Assembly (NCBI GenBank): GCA_019636345.1
Contig: JAHBXQ010000001.1
Location: forward strand, 124,001-188,000
Direction of reading: 5' to 3'
Source of the DNA: Pirellulales bacterium
Lineage (GTDB): Bacteria > Planctomycetota > Planctomycetia > Pirellulales > Lacipirellulaceae
DNA: 64,000 nt
Positions 1 through 8,624 of the stretch are shown here, one piece after another. Both the position numbers and the translations under genes were made by a program. The notes beneath the pieces were generated by a model. That model had not been told where the DNA came from. It did not search any database and saw only the letters and a list, made by a program, of their open reading frames with translations. The stretch's first letter is position 1, and each line of letters starts with the position of its first letter.

Positions 1-118
1 CACTTCGCCCGTTCCGGCAGTTGGTGTAGACTGCCGCGACCGATAGGAAGGCCAGTCGCCCCATGGGCGGAAGATCGTCCACGGCGAGCGAAACCGCCCG
101 CTGCGGCGCCAGCAGAGG

Positions 119-147
119 TTGACAACCAAGCTCAGGAAGCTTACATC
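119..147 (+). promoter_or_regulatory. Possible sigma-70-type promoter before the bc-complex genes
   Basis: A perfect TTGACA at 119-124 is followed after 17 bases by TACATC at 142-147, which matches the -10 consensus only partly. If real, transcription would start around 154, placing the palindrome at 154-185 over the start and initially transcribed region. A promoter downstream of the palindrome, activated by the bound regulator, is an equally good reading. Confidence 0.3.
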
Positions 148-153
148 TTAACA

Positions 154-185
154 GGATACATTGTGAAAAATGTCACAATGTGTCC
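154..185. promoter_or_regulatory. CRP/FNR-family binding palindrome
   Basis: The core TGTGA (162-166), six bases, TCACA (173-177) is the exact CRP half-site arrangement. The symmetry extends to 13-base arms (154-166 and 173-185) with one mismatch. It lies about 115 bases before the Rieske ATG and 5' of the whole bc/aa3 cluster. Known: TGTGA-N6-TCACA is bound by CRP and relatives. Inferred: a Crp/Fnr-type regulator ties expression of this respiratory cluster to a metabolic or redox signal. Confidence 0.6.
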
Positions 186-298
186 TTAAGTGACTTACTG
201 GCTTGGGTTTAGCTGCTTCGCCTCCCGGCGGCGGAGCGGGCCTGGTCGTTTTGTATCCTGCCCCAGCGAGGGTCGCCCCGTCAGTACGGGTCTCGACG

Positions 299-1330
299 AT
301 GGCTGATAAGAAAAAGATGTCGGTAGCGGACATGCTGGCTGCGGCTCGCAAGGCCGACGGCGGCGGATCGTCGTCGGCCGACTCGGCCGCAGACGCGACT
401 CCTGCGCCGCCGGCTCCGGCCGAAACGGCCCCTGCGAGTGCGAGCCCGGCTAAGCCGATCCCCAAGCCGGGGGCTGCGGGGCGACCAAGTGCGGCCGACA
501 TTTTGGCGATGGCTCGCGCCGGCAAGGCCGCGGGCGCCGCGCCGGCTGCCGAGGCCCCGAAACCGGCTCCCAAGCCGGCCGCGGCTGACAAACCTGCGCC
601 CGCTGCGAAGCCCAAGCCGGCCGCCGCGGCCACTTCCGAGCCCCGCGACACCGCGAGCATTCTCGCCGCGGCTCGGAAAAAAGAGCGTCCCGGCCCGGTC
701 TCGAAGGCCGAGGCCGCCGGCGCTGCGAAGCCATCGCTGGCCGCCGCCGCCGCGAAGGCCAAACTGGCCGTCCCCCCGATGCCGCAGAAGCCGGACTACG
801 CCAAGCCGAAGCCGGCCGGCAAAGCGGCGGTCGCCGCTGCGGGGCAAGACCGTCGCGGGTTTTTGGCGACGGGCTTCTGGGCCCTGGGGGGCGTCTCGGC
901 CCTGTGGTCGCTTCTGGCGGTCCGATTCCTGTTCCCCAACGTCCTGCGCGAGCCCCCAAGCCGCTTCAAGGTCGGCTTCCCCGACGAGTACCCCACGGGT
1001 CTGGTCACCGAGAAGTTCAAGGCCCAGTACGGCGTGTGGATGGTCAACACCGAGTACAACGGCCAGCCGCAGATCGTGGCCCTGAAGACCGTGTGCACGC
1101 ACCTGGGCTGCACGCCGAACTGGCTCGAAGCGGAGCAGAAGTACAAGTGCCCGTGCCACGGCAGCGGGTTCTACAAGGACGGGATCAACTTCGAGGGTCC
1201 CGCTCCTCGGCCGTTGGAGCGCTACGCGATTCGCGTCGCTGACGACGGCCAGATCGAAGTCGACAAGAGCCGCACCTTCCAGGAAGAAATGGGGCAGTGG
1301 AGCGATCCTGCCTGTTTCATTCCCGCCTGA
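299..1330 (+). CDS. Rieske iron-sulfur protein with long Ala/Pro-rich N-terminal extension
   Basis: This is the Fe-S subunit of a cytochrome bc-type quinol oxidase; it takes the first electron from quinol and passes it on. The 2Fe-2S ligands sit in CTHLGC (residues 266-271) and CPCHGSGF (284-291), followed by the usual Gly-Pro-rich loop. One membrane anchor spans about 187-214. Residues 1-180 are an Ala/Pro/Lys-rich extension, making the protein (343 residues) about twice normal length. It contains three copies of a short helical motif (SVADMLAAARK at 8-18, SAADILAMAR at 64-73, TASILAAARK at 118-127). I chose ATG 299 because residues upstream in the same frame look like intergenic sequence. 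The cytochrome b gene follows after about 100 bases. Confidence 0.93.
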   Translation: MADKKKMSVADMLAAARKADGGGSSSADSAADATPAPPAPAETAPASASPAKPIPKPGAAGRPSAADILAMARAGKAAGAAPAAEAPKPAPKPAAADKPAPAAKPKPAAAATSEPRDTASILAAARKKERPGPVSKAEAAGAAKPSLAAAAAKAKLAVPPMPQKPDYAKPKPAGKAAVAAAGQDRRGFLATGFWALGGVSALWSLLAVRFLFPNVLREPPSRFKVGFPDEYPTGLVTEKFKAQYGVWMVNTEYNGQPQIVALKTVCTHLGCTPNWLEAEQKYKCPCHGSGFYKDGINFEGPAPRPLERYAIRVADDGQIEVDKSRTFQEEMGQWSDPACFIPA

Positions 1331-1435
1331 TTCGATCGTCGTCCCCTGCCGCCGGGCGTCGGTCGCCGTACCGCACCATCTCTTTTTAGCCAAGTTTTCC
1401 GCCTCTTGCCGGCGGACTAGCCACGCACAACGACT

Positions 1436-2212
1436 ATGCCGGGTTTAGGCGAAACGATTCGCGAGTCGCAGATCTGGAAAAGCATTTTCCGCCACCCGAT
1501 GCCCGTCGACCGACGGAATCGCATCGTGGTGATGCTGACCAACTTCTTCCTGCACCTTCATCCGGTGTCGATCAAGAAGCAAGGGATCGCCCTGTCGTAC
1601 ACTTGGTGCATGGGGGGAGTGACCTTCTTCCTGTTCCTGGTCGAGACCGTCACGGGCGTGCTGTTGATGTTCTACTACCGTCCCACGGTGCAGTGGGCGT
1701 ACACCGACATCCAGATGCTGCGCGACGTCCACTCGCTAGGGATCTTGCGCGAGATCCATCGCTGGGGCGCCCATGCGATGGTCATCACGGTGTGGTTGCA
1801 CATGTACCGGGTGTTTCTCACCGGCAGTTACAAGCCGCCGCGCGAGTTCAACTGGGTCGTCGGGGTGCTGCTCCTGCTGTTGACGCTGCTGTTGTCCTTC
1901 ACCGGCTATCTGCTGCCGTGGGACCAGTTGGCGGTGTGGGCGATCACGGTGGGGTCGAACATGGCCCGCGCCCATCCTTTCCTGGGACATGAAGGCCCGG
2001 GGCAGCAGCTCCTGACCCTGGGCGGGGTCGACATGATCACCAACGCCTCCGACGCGCGGTTCGCCTTGCTTGGCGCCCGCGAGGTGGGCGAGGAAACGCT
2101 CAATCGGTTTTACATTTTGCATTGTATTGCCATCCCGCTCGGGGTGTCGCTGCTCTTGGCGATCCACTTCTGGCGGGTCCGCAAGGACGGCGGCATCAGC
2201 GGGCCGCTGTGA
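1436..2212 (+). CDS. Cytochrome b N-terminal half (b6-like)
   Basis: This is the dihaem membrane subunit of the bc complex, which binds quinol and carries electrons across the membrane. The 258 residues match a cytochrome b6-type four-helix unit. One helix has HRWGAH...LH with 13 residues between the haem histidines. The fourth helix has two histidines separated by 14 residues (HCIAIP...AIHFW), the b6-like spacing. The segment [15 protein letters not shown] is the characteristic loop after the second helix. The remaining quinol-site half is encoded by the next gene, so cytochrome b is split as in b6f complexes. The gap to that gene is 110 bases of degenerate GAGGTC-like repeats. Confidence 0.93.
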   Translation: MPGLGETIRESQIWKSIFRHPMPVDRRNRIVVMLTNFFLHLHPVSIKKQGIALSYTWCMGGVTFFLFLVETVTGVLLMFYYRPTVQWAYTDIQMLRDVHSLGILREIHRWGAHAMVITVWLHMYRVFLTGSYKPPREFNWVVGVLLLLLTLLLSFTGYLLPWDQLAVWAITVGSNMARAHPFLGHEGPGQQLLTLGGVDMITNASDARFALLGAREVGEETLNRFYILHCIAIPLGVSLLLAIHFWRVRKDGGISGPL

Positions 2213-2322
2213 GAGAAGAGGGGAGAGGTCAGTGCTCGGAGGTCAGGGAGCGCGATCCCCGACCTCGATCGATTGGCGAACTCCCTCCCAGACCTCCCAC
2301 CTCCGACCTCTAATCTCTCTCT
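2213..2322. repeat. Degenerate GAGGTC/GACCTC intergenic repeats
   Basis: The spacer between the two cytochrome b genes contains GAGGTC-like units on its left side and the complementary GACCTC-like units on its right side, so the transcript could form an imperfect hairpin. Comparable low-complexity text occurs at 3712-3798 (spaced TCAC units) and 44728-44766. No coding capacity or recognised function is visible. Confidence 0.45.
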
Positions 2323-3711
2323 ATGACTCACGGACTCACCGACGCGCTGTTCTTTGAGAAGGTTTCGTCCTTCTTGGTGTGGTACTACGTCATGCTGGCC
2401 GTCATGAACGGCGTTGCGGCGTTGTACTTGTGGCGCACCGGCGGGACGCGCACTTGGATCCCCTTGGCGGAACAAAACGGGCGGAAGTACGGCGTCACCA
2501 ACGTGGTCGTCTGGGTGCTGCTTGGCGGCGTCTTCGCCGTGTTGGCGGCTCTGGCCGGCACGGGGCTCGGAGGAAGCGGCGATTGGATGCCGTCGATGCC
2601 CGAGTCGTGGAAGAACTTCATCGACAACAGCACCGGGCCGGTCATCTACAGCCTCGGCACGACCGCGCTGTTGATCGTGCTGTACGTTTTCCGGCGATTC
2701 TTCGTCCGACCGGCGGTGGCGTGGACGATTCTCAACCTGATGCTGCTGTTTCTCGGTCTGTCGATGACCGACCGGGACTTCTTCGAGATCGTCGCCAAGC
2801 CGGACAACGTGCCGATCGTCATGTTGATCTTGCTCTTGGCGTTCTTCACCTGGGTGGGGACGTACCGGGCTGTGATCAACGACGACCGTATGGAACGGGG
2901 CGAACCGCCGCTGGAGAAGTTGGACGACGAGAAGGTGCTCGTGTGGCCCGATTTGGTCTACACCGAGTTGATCTGCATGATCGCCCTGACGGCGTTCTTG
3001 ATCTTCTGGGCGATCGCGCTTCCCGCGCCGCTGGAGGAGCCGGCCAGCAGCGTGAAGACCCCCAACCCGTCGAAGGCCCCGTGGTACTTCCTGGGCTTGC
3101 AGGAAATGCTCGTCTACTACGATCCCTGGATGGCGGGGGTCGTGTTGCCGCTGCTGGTCGTGAACGGGCTGATGGCCATCCCGTATCTCGACTTCAACAA
3201 GGCCGGCAACGGCTACTACACGATCAAGGAGCGGAAGTTCGCGTACCTGACGTTCCAGTTCGGGTTCTTGGAAATCTGGATCACGCTGATCGTGCTGGGC
3301 ACCCTGCTGCGCGGTCCGAACTGGAATTTCTTCGGGCCGTACGAGTACTGGGACGCTCACAAGGTCGAGGCGGCCGACAACGTCAACCTGTCGCAACTCT
3401 GGTGGAACAGTTGGCTGAATTCGAGCTTGCCGATCGCGGCCGCGGGGAGCAGTTTCTGGGTGCAAGCCGGCTTCATCCTGCTGCGGGAGTGGTTGGGCAT
3501 TGCGCTCACGCTCGGTTATTTCATCGTGCTGCCGCCGATCATGGCGCTGACGTTCTTCCGGCGTTATTTCCAGAAGATGGGACTCATCCGCTTCATGCTG
3601 ATGGCCAACCTGCTGCTGTTCATGGCGGCGCTGCCGATCAAGATGGTGCTCCGTTGGGTGTTCAATCTGAAGTACATCATCGCGATCCCCGAGTGGTTCC
3701 TGAATTTCTAA
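2323..3711 (+). CDS. Cytochrome b C-terminal (subunit IV-like) membrane protein, extended
   Basis: This subunit completes the quinol-oxidising half of the bc complex. The hallmark is NPSKAPWYFLGLQEM near residue 247, the counterpart of the PEWY region of subunit IV. Subunit IV is normally about 160 residues with three helices. Here the protein has 462 residues and roughly ten hydrophobic segments, including about five before the conserved core, so it carries extra membrane helices at both ends. The N-terminal part has no family I recognise and shows no haem-binding CxxCH. The start is the first ATG after the repeat spacer. The octahaem cytochrome gene follows and is expected to be the electron acceptor of the complex. 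Confidence 0.9.
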   Translation: MTHGLTDALFFEKVSSFLVWYYVMLAVMNGVAALYLWRTGGTRTWIPLAEQNGRKYGVTNVVVWVLLGGVFAVLAALAGTGLGGSGDWMPSMPESWKNFIDNSTGPVIYSLGTTALLIVLYVFRRFFVRPAVAWTILNLMLLFLGLSMTDRDFFEIVAKPDNVPIVMLILLLAFFTWVGTYRAVINDDRMERGEPPLEKLDDEKVLVWPDLVYTELICMIALTAFLIFWAIALPAPLEEPASSVKTPNPSKAPWYFLGLQEMLVYYDPWMAGVVLPLLVVNGLMAIPYLDFNKAGNGYYTIKERKFAYLTFQFGFLEIWITLIVLGTLLRGPNWNFFGPYEYWDAHKVEAADNVNLSQLWWNSWLNSSLPIAAAGSSFWVQAGFILLREWLGIALTLGYFIVLPPIMALTFFRRYFQKMGLIRFMLMANLLLFMAALPIKMVLRWVFNLKYIIAIPEWFLNF

Positions 3712-3798
3712 GTGGGCGGTGGGCAGTCGGCGGCAATGCTGCGGTCTCTGACAGCCAGTCACCAGTCACCAATCACCGATCACTAAACTCTCCCGTCC
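3712..3798. repeat. Short degenerate intergenic repeats (TCAC-type units)
   Basis: The spacer contains GTCACCA, GTCACCA, ATCACCG and ATCACTA in direct succession, a seven-base periodic array that decays toward both ends. It resembles the low-complexity spacers elsewhere in this cluster. No promoter or gene is evident. Confidence 0.4.
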
Positions 3799-6700
3799 AT
3801 GCCTGCCACAGAACAAACTTGGCGTAACCAGAAGCTGCTGCACGTCGTGTTCGCAGTCAGCGCGGTCGTCATGGCGATTGCCACGATTTGGCTTGTCGCC
3901 AAGGACCAGAACCGCGAGTGGAAAGACCTGCAGCTTGCGGATCGCAAGAAAGACGCCTGGATGCTGGCGTCCCGGCGGGATTTTCTCGCCGACCAGTATT
4001 CGGACAAGGTGACCGACTACGAAATGCGGCTGCGCTTGGCGAAGGTCGAGCCGATCGATCCGGAACTGATCGAGGATTTCAAAGGCGAAGTCCTGTTGGA
4101 AGACCAGCGGCTGGCCGGGGCCGACACGATCGAGGAATTGGGCGATCAAGCGGCGGAAAAGGCGGCCGCGACGTCGGGCGACGCCGGTTCGACGAAGCAG
4201 TTCGATCGCCTCGACGCAGCGTTGACTGCGTTCAACGAGGCGGCGACCAAGGTCGCCGAGGCCCGTGACGTCGCGCAAGCCGAGGACGCCTCTTCCGACG
4301 CCCCTCGCCAATTGGCCGCCGCTGAAACGGCGGCGATCGCCGCGCGCGACAAGCTGGGCGCTCGCCTCGGCGCGTTCGTCGCCGAGGCTCGCCGGCGCGA
4401 AAACAAGCTCGTCGGCGAGAAGAAGTCGGCTAACGGCGTCCGCACCGCGGTCGTAAGCAAAAAAGGGCTGATGGTCCACGAAGGGGCGGGCCAAGAAGCG
4501 CTCGACAAGGTCCAGGCCGAGATCGACCAGCTTGACGAACAACTGGCCGAACTGACCGCCGAGATTTCCGCGGCCAAGACCTATCGCATGGACCTCGAGG
4601 CGATCGTCGCGGACGTCAACTCGCAGGAAACGGAGATCCAGAAGGAACTGGCGACGATCCACACCGAACTGACTCGACTGACCGAGCAGGTGAAGCTCAA
4701 TACGTCGAACGTGGGCGAATGGATCACGCGCTGGCCGGTGCTCAGCGCCCTGTACAACGGCAACATTCGCATCGATCAGATTTGGTTGCCGGATCTGACG
4801 ATCAACTACAACTTCTCGCAAGTGGCGCGGTTCGACCGATGCACGACGTGCCACCGGGCGATCTCGAAGACGGCTCCCGGGACGGCGACCGACCCGCTCT
4901 ATCCGAACGTGCCGAAGAGCGAGCGCGACTTCACGGCGACGATCCTCGCCCCCGAACGGCCTGAGGAACTCGATCTGGGCGCGGCCGCGACACGAACCAA
5001 GGCGCTGCGCGATCTGTACGGGCTGGTGCTGTCGGATTCGGGCATCATCAAGGGCGCCGACGTCACGGTCCACTACACGATCCCCGAGTCGCCGGCGGCG
5101 ATCGCGGGGCTTGAGCCGGGGGACGTGATCAGGTCGGTGGGCGGCGTCGCGGTGCAGAGCCCCGACGGCGTCAAGGACGGGCTGCTCAAGCTCGTGAAAT
5201 GGGAATCGCCCGTGGCGATCGAAATCCATCGCGGGCTCGATCAGCCCTTCACCGCTCATCCGCGGCTCGACCTGTATCTGACCGATCTCAGCCCGCATCC
5301 GCAAAAGGACTTCGGCTGCACGATCTGCCACGACGGCCAAGGGAGCGGCACGGAGTTCAAGTGGACGTCGCATACCCCCGACGATTGGAAGCAAGAGCAG
5401 GACTGGATCCGCAACCACGGCTGGTTTGACAACCACCACTGGATCTTCCCGATGCGGCCGGCGCGGTTCGCCGAGAGCAACTGCCTGAAGTGCCATCACG
5501 ACAAGGGGGGCTTGGAGCCGAGCGAGCGCTTCCCCGAGCCGCCGGCCGCCTCGCTGGTCGAGGGCTGGACCCTGGTCGAGGAGTACGGCTGCTACGGCTG
5601 CCATGAAATGAACGGCTACAACGGTCCCAATCAGCGGATTGGTCCCGACGTGCGGCTCGAGCCCGCGTTCCACGAACTTGCCCAAGCGATTCTGCGCGAC
5701 GAGAACCTCTCCGACGAGCAGCGGGAATTGGCCGAGCGGATCGTCGTCGCCCCTGACGATTCGGTCGCTCGGAACGAGCTGTTGACCGAACTAAGCACCG
5801 CCGCCGCCGAGGGCGAGACCGAGCTGTCGGCCCGGACTCTGGCGCTGGTGAGCGTGCTGAAGGACGTGGAGACCCCCGGAGTCTACCGCAAGTCGGGGCC
5901 CAGCCTGCGGCATCTCGCGGCGAAGGTCGAGTTCGATTGGCTCTACAGTTGGATTCGCAAGCCATCGGACTTCCGCCCGACGACCAAGATGCCGCAGTTC
6001 TTCATGCAGTACGAGCATCTCACCGAGGAGGAGGACGCCGCGGAACTTCACGCGAGCCTCAAATTCGAGCCGATCGAGATCCTCGCGTTGTCGCGATTCC
6101 TGCTGAACAACAGCGTCGAGTTCGAGTACCAGGACGCCCCCGAGAACGTCACCGAAGAGCCCTCGGCCGAGCGCGGCGCATGGCTGTTCGAGTCGCGGGG
6201 CTGTTTGGCGTGTCATTCGCACGGCGAGTTCCCCGAGGCCAAGGCGAATCAGGGCCCCGACTTGTCTGAAATCGCCGCCAAGCTCAACACGACCAAGGGG
6301 CGCAAGTGGCTCTACTCGTGGCTCAAGCAGCCGCACCGTTACCACCTGCGCACTAGTATGCCCGTGCTGTATCTCGATCCGATCGTCGAGACGGGCGAGG
6401 ACGGTCGCCCGTCGGGGGCTGTCACCGACCCCGCGGCCGACATCGCCGAGTATCTGCTCAGCGTGACGAGCGATTGGAAGCCGCAGGGGATCCCCGCGCC
6501 GCAACTGGACGCGGATCAGGAGCAGGCGCTGGCCGAACTGGCGCTGGAGTGGCTCAAGAGCGACGCGATTCCCGAGGCCCGGGCGAAGAAGTACCTGGCC
6601 GACGGGGTCCCCGATCACATGGCCTCGAAACTGAAGGCCGACGAGCGGGTCTTGCTGGGCATGAACGCTGCGAACCGCGTCGACAAGCAGCTTGAGTTCG

Positions 6701-8454
6701 TCGCTCGCCGGACGATCGGCAAGTACGGCTGTTTCGGCTGCCACGACATCCCCGGTTACGAGGACGCCAAGCCGATCGGCACCGCCTTGGCCGACTGGGG
6801 CCGCAAGGAGTCGTCGAAGCTGGCGTTCGAGAACATCGGCTCGTTCCTCGAGAAGCACGGCATCGATCCGTCGATCGAAGTCGAGTACGGCGACGGGGGC
6901 AAGCTTTCCGTAAAGCGCCTCGGTCACGACGACCATGCCCATGGCGGTCATGGCGGGCATCTCGATCCTGGGGCCAAGGGAATCGGCAAGGACGACAGCT
7001 ACTTCGTCCAGGCGATCAACAAGCATGTCCGCGACGGTTTCGCTTGGCAGAAGCTTCGCTACCCGCGCAGCTACGACTACAAGACGACTCGCAACAAAAG
7101 CTTCAACGATCGGCTGCGGATGCCGAAGTTCCCGTTCACCGACGACCAGCGCGAGGCGGTGATGACGTTCCTGCTGGGGTTGGTCAGTGAACCGCCGGCG
7201 CCGCAGTACGTCTATGCTCCGACCGGGGCCCAGAAAGCGATCGTCGAGGGCCGGCAGGTGCTCGAACGGTTCAACTGCGCCGGTTGCCACACGCTGAAAA
7301 TGGAGCAGTGGCAGTTCGGCTACCGGGACGGCGATTTCGACACCGCGTCGACGGTCGACGACTTTCCGTTCCTGAAGCCCGCGTTCACTCCCAAAGACGT
7401 CGCCGCTTCGCTTGCGGTCGATCAGCGAGGCATGATGCACGCCACTGTGCACGGCATGCCGGTTCTCGACGAGGAGACGGGGCAGGTCACGTGGGTCGAC
7501 GAGGATCGCGAGCCCATCTCGCCGGAAGAACTCGCCGAAGCGGAGGCCGAGGAAGGCGAAACGATCCCTGTGTTCTACAAGTTCACCCTCTGGCGCAACG
7601 CGCTGGTGGGAGGCGAACCGCGGCTGCGGGGCATCGAGGAATTGCTGATCCCGGCCGACCGGACGAAGTACGGCCCGGCCGAAGGGCAGGCGTATCCGGC
7701 GTGGGGGGGCGACTTGGCTCGGTACCTGTTCCCCAAGGTCATCGAAAAGGCCAAAGAGCGCAACCCGCAGGTCAACGGCAAAGAGGCCTGGGGCTGGCTC
7801 CCGCCGCCGCTGATGGAAGAGGGAGAGAAGGTGCAAACCGACTGGCTGCACGGGTTCCTTATGGATCCCAGCCCGTTGCGTCCTGCGGCGGTGATGCGAA
7901 TGCCCAACTTCAAGATGTCCTCGGCCGAAGCGGCGAAGCTGACCAATTACTTCGCCGCGGCGAGCGGGGCCGAGTTCCCGTACGAGTACAAGCCGCAACA
8001 GTCTTCGAGTTACGTCGCCGCGGTGGCCGCGGGAGATAAGCAGGAGACGAAGCTCGACGAGGCGATGCGAATCGTCACCAGCGGCAATTACTGCGTGAAG
8101 TGCCACGCGGTGTCGGACTTTCAGCCGCAGGGAGATCGCGCGACCTTCGGCCCCCCCTTGTCGGAGGTTTACCGCCGGCTGCGGCCCGATTACGTCCGCG
8201 ATTGGGTCGCCAACCCGAATCGAATTCTGCCGTACACGGGCATGCCGGTGAACATTCCCTATCGACCGGACGATCCGCAACTGGGGGGCGTCAGCCAGGA
8301 CCTGTACCATGGCACGAGCCTCGAGCAATTGCGGGGGTTGGTCGACTTGCTGATGAATTTCGACGCCTACGCTAAGGGCCGGACCGATGTGTCGGGGCTG
8401 GTGCAGGAGTCGGCGGCGCAGAGCGCTGCGGGGAGCGCCGCGGGAGGAGAATGA
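3799..8454 (+). CDS. Giant octahaem c-type cytochrome with PDZ-like segment, bc-complex partner
   Basis: The 1551-residue protein has one N-terminal membrane anchor (about 13-33), then a coiled-coil-rich region (about 60-320), then a periplasmic body. Eight CxxCH haem-binding motifs start at residues 348, 507, 562, 598, 802, 978, 1160 and 1432. A PDZ-like segment (AGLEPGDVIRSVGG) lies between the first and second motifs. A His-rich loop of alternating His, Asp and Gly sits near 1042-1055. Its place after the Rieske and split cytochrome b genes says it is the cytochrome c component that accepts electrons from the Rieske centre. The several spaced cytochrome-c-like segments look like fused monohaem domains. 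The exact electron route is inferred. No frameshift is visible along 4.6 kb. Confidence 0.9.
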   Translation: MPATEQTWRNQKLLHVVFAVSAVVMAIATIWLVAKDQNREWKDLQLADRKKDAWMLASRRDFLADQYSDKVTDYEMRLRLAKVEPIDPELIEDFKGEVLLEDQRLAGADTIEELGDQAAEKAAATSGDAGSTKQFDRLDAALTAFNEAATKVAEARDVAQAEDASSDAPRQLAAAETAAIAARDKLGARLGAFVAEARRRENKLVGEKKSANGVRTAVVSKKGLMVHEGAGQEALDKVQAEIDQLDEQLAELTAEISAAKTYRMDLEAIVADVNSQETEIQKELATIHTELTRLTEQVKLNTSNVGEWITRWPVLSALYNGNIRIDQIWLPDLTINYNFSQVARFDRCTTCHRAISKTAPGTATDPLYPNVPKSERDFTATILAPERPEELDLGAAATRTKALRDLYGLVLSDSGIIKGADVTVHYTIPESPAAIAGLEPGDVIRSVGGVAVQSPDGVKDGLLKLVKWESPVAIEIHRGLDQPFTAHPRLDLYLTDLSPHPQKDFGCTICHDGQGSGTEFKWTSHTPDDWKQEQDWIRNHGWFDNHHWIFPMRPARFAESNCLKCHHDKGGLEPSERFPEPPAASLVEGWTLVEEYGCYGCHEMNGYNGPNQRIGPDVRLEPAFHELAQAILRDENLSDEQRELAERIVVAPDDSVARNELLTELSTAAAEGETELSARTLALVSVLKDVETPGVYRKSGPSLRHLAAKVEFDWLYSWIRKPSDFRPTTKMPQFFMQYEHLTEEEDAAELHASLKFEPIEILALSRFLLNNSVEFEYQDAPENVTEEPSAERGAWLFESRGCLACHSHGEFPEAKANQGPDLSEIAAKLNTTKGRKWLYSWLKQPHRYHLRTSMPVLYLDPIVETGEDGRPSGAVTDPAADIAEYLLSVTSDWKPQGIPAPQLDADQEQALAELALEWLKSDAIPEARAKKYLADGVPDHMASKLKADERVLLGMNAANRVDKQLEFVARRTIGKYGCFGCHDIPGYEDAKPIGTALADWGRKESSKLAFENIGSFLEKHGIDPSIEVEYGDGGKLSVKRLGHDDHAHGGHGGHLDPGAKGIGKDDSYFVQAINKHVRDGFAWQKLRYPRSYDYKTTRNKSFNDRLRMPKFPFTDDQREAVMTFLLGLVSEPPAPQYVYAPTGAQKAIVEGRQVLERFNCAGCHTLKMEQWQFGYRDGDFDTASTVDDFPFLKPAFTPKDVAASLAVDQRGMMHATVHGMPVLDEETGQVTWVDEDREPISPEELAEAEAEEGETIPVFYKFTLWRNALVGGEPRLRGIEELLIPADRTKYGPAEGQAYPAWGGDLARYLFPKVIEKAKERNPQVNGKEAWGWLPPPLMEEGEKVQTDWLHGFLMDPSPLRPAAVMRMPNFKMSSAEAAKLTNYFAAASGAEFPYEYKPQQSSSYVAAVAAGDKQETKLDEAMRIVTSGNYCVKCHAVSDFQPQGDRATFGPPLSEVYRRLRPDYVRDWVANPNRILPYTGMPVNIPYRPDDPQLGGVSQDLYHGTSLEQLRGLVDLLMNFDAYAKGRTDVSGLVQESAAQSAAGSAAGGE

Positions 8455-8624
8455 CCTGAATGCGCCGCTGACGACAGTGCCTCGGCCTGTCGTCGGTCGG
8501 CCGCGAGCGGCTTGGCGAACACTGCGATCTTGCCCGACAAGCCGAAGACTGTTGAAACCACTCGACCTGGACCGATCGGAGTCGCCGCTCGACGGTCGGT
8601 TCGCAATTCGTCAGGAGCGTTGCC

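Larger units (their letters stand above)
1..298. other. Upstream region of the respiratory cluster, no gene seen
   Basis: I see no credible coding region here. Long open frames that cross into it on the minus strand are mirror images of the Ala/Pro-rich Rieske N-terminus. The stretch carries a promoter-like TTGACA and a strong palindrome, both listed separately, so it most likely contains the promoter of the bc-complex genes. What lies before position 1 is unknown. Confidence 0.6.

Noticed and set aside
148-762. Open frame of 204 codons on the minus strand over the Rieske N-terminus
   Set aside because: It mirrors the Ala/Pro-rich coding sequence on the plus strand; in such GC-rich DNA the complementary frame stays open by composition. 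The plus strand has the recognised Rieske domain.
5791-8328. 845-codon open frame antisense to the octahaem cytochrome
   Set aside because: No family features, and the plus strand has eight CxxCH motifs in one frame. Long antisense frames recur under most genes here (for example 2110-3762 and 62190-63602) and follow from codon bias.
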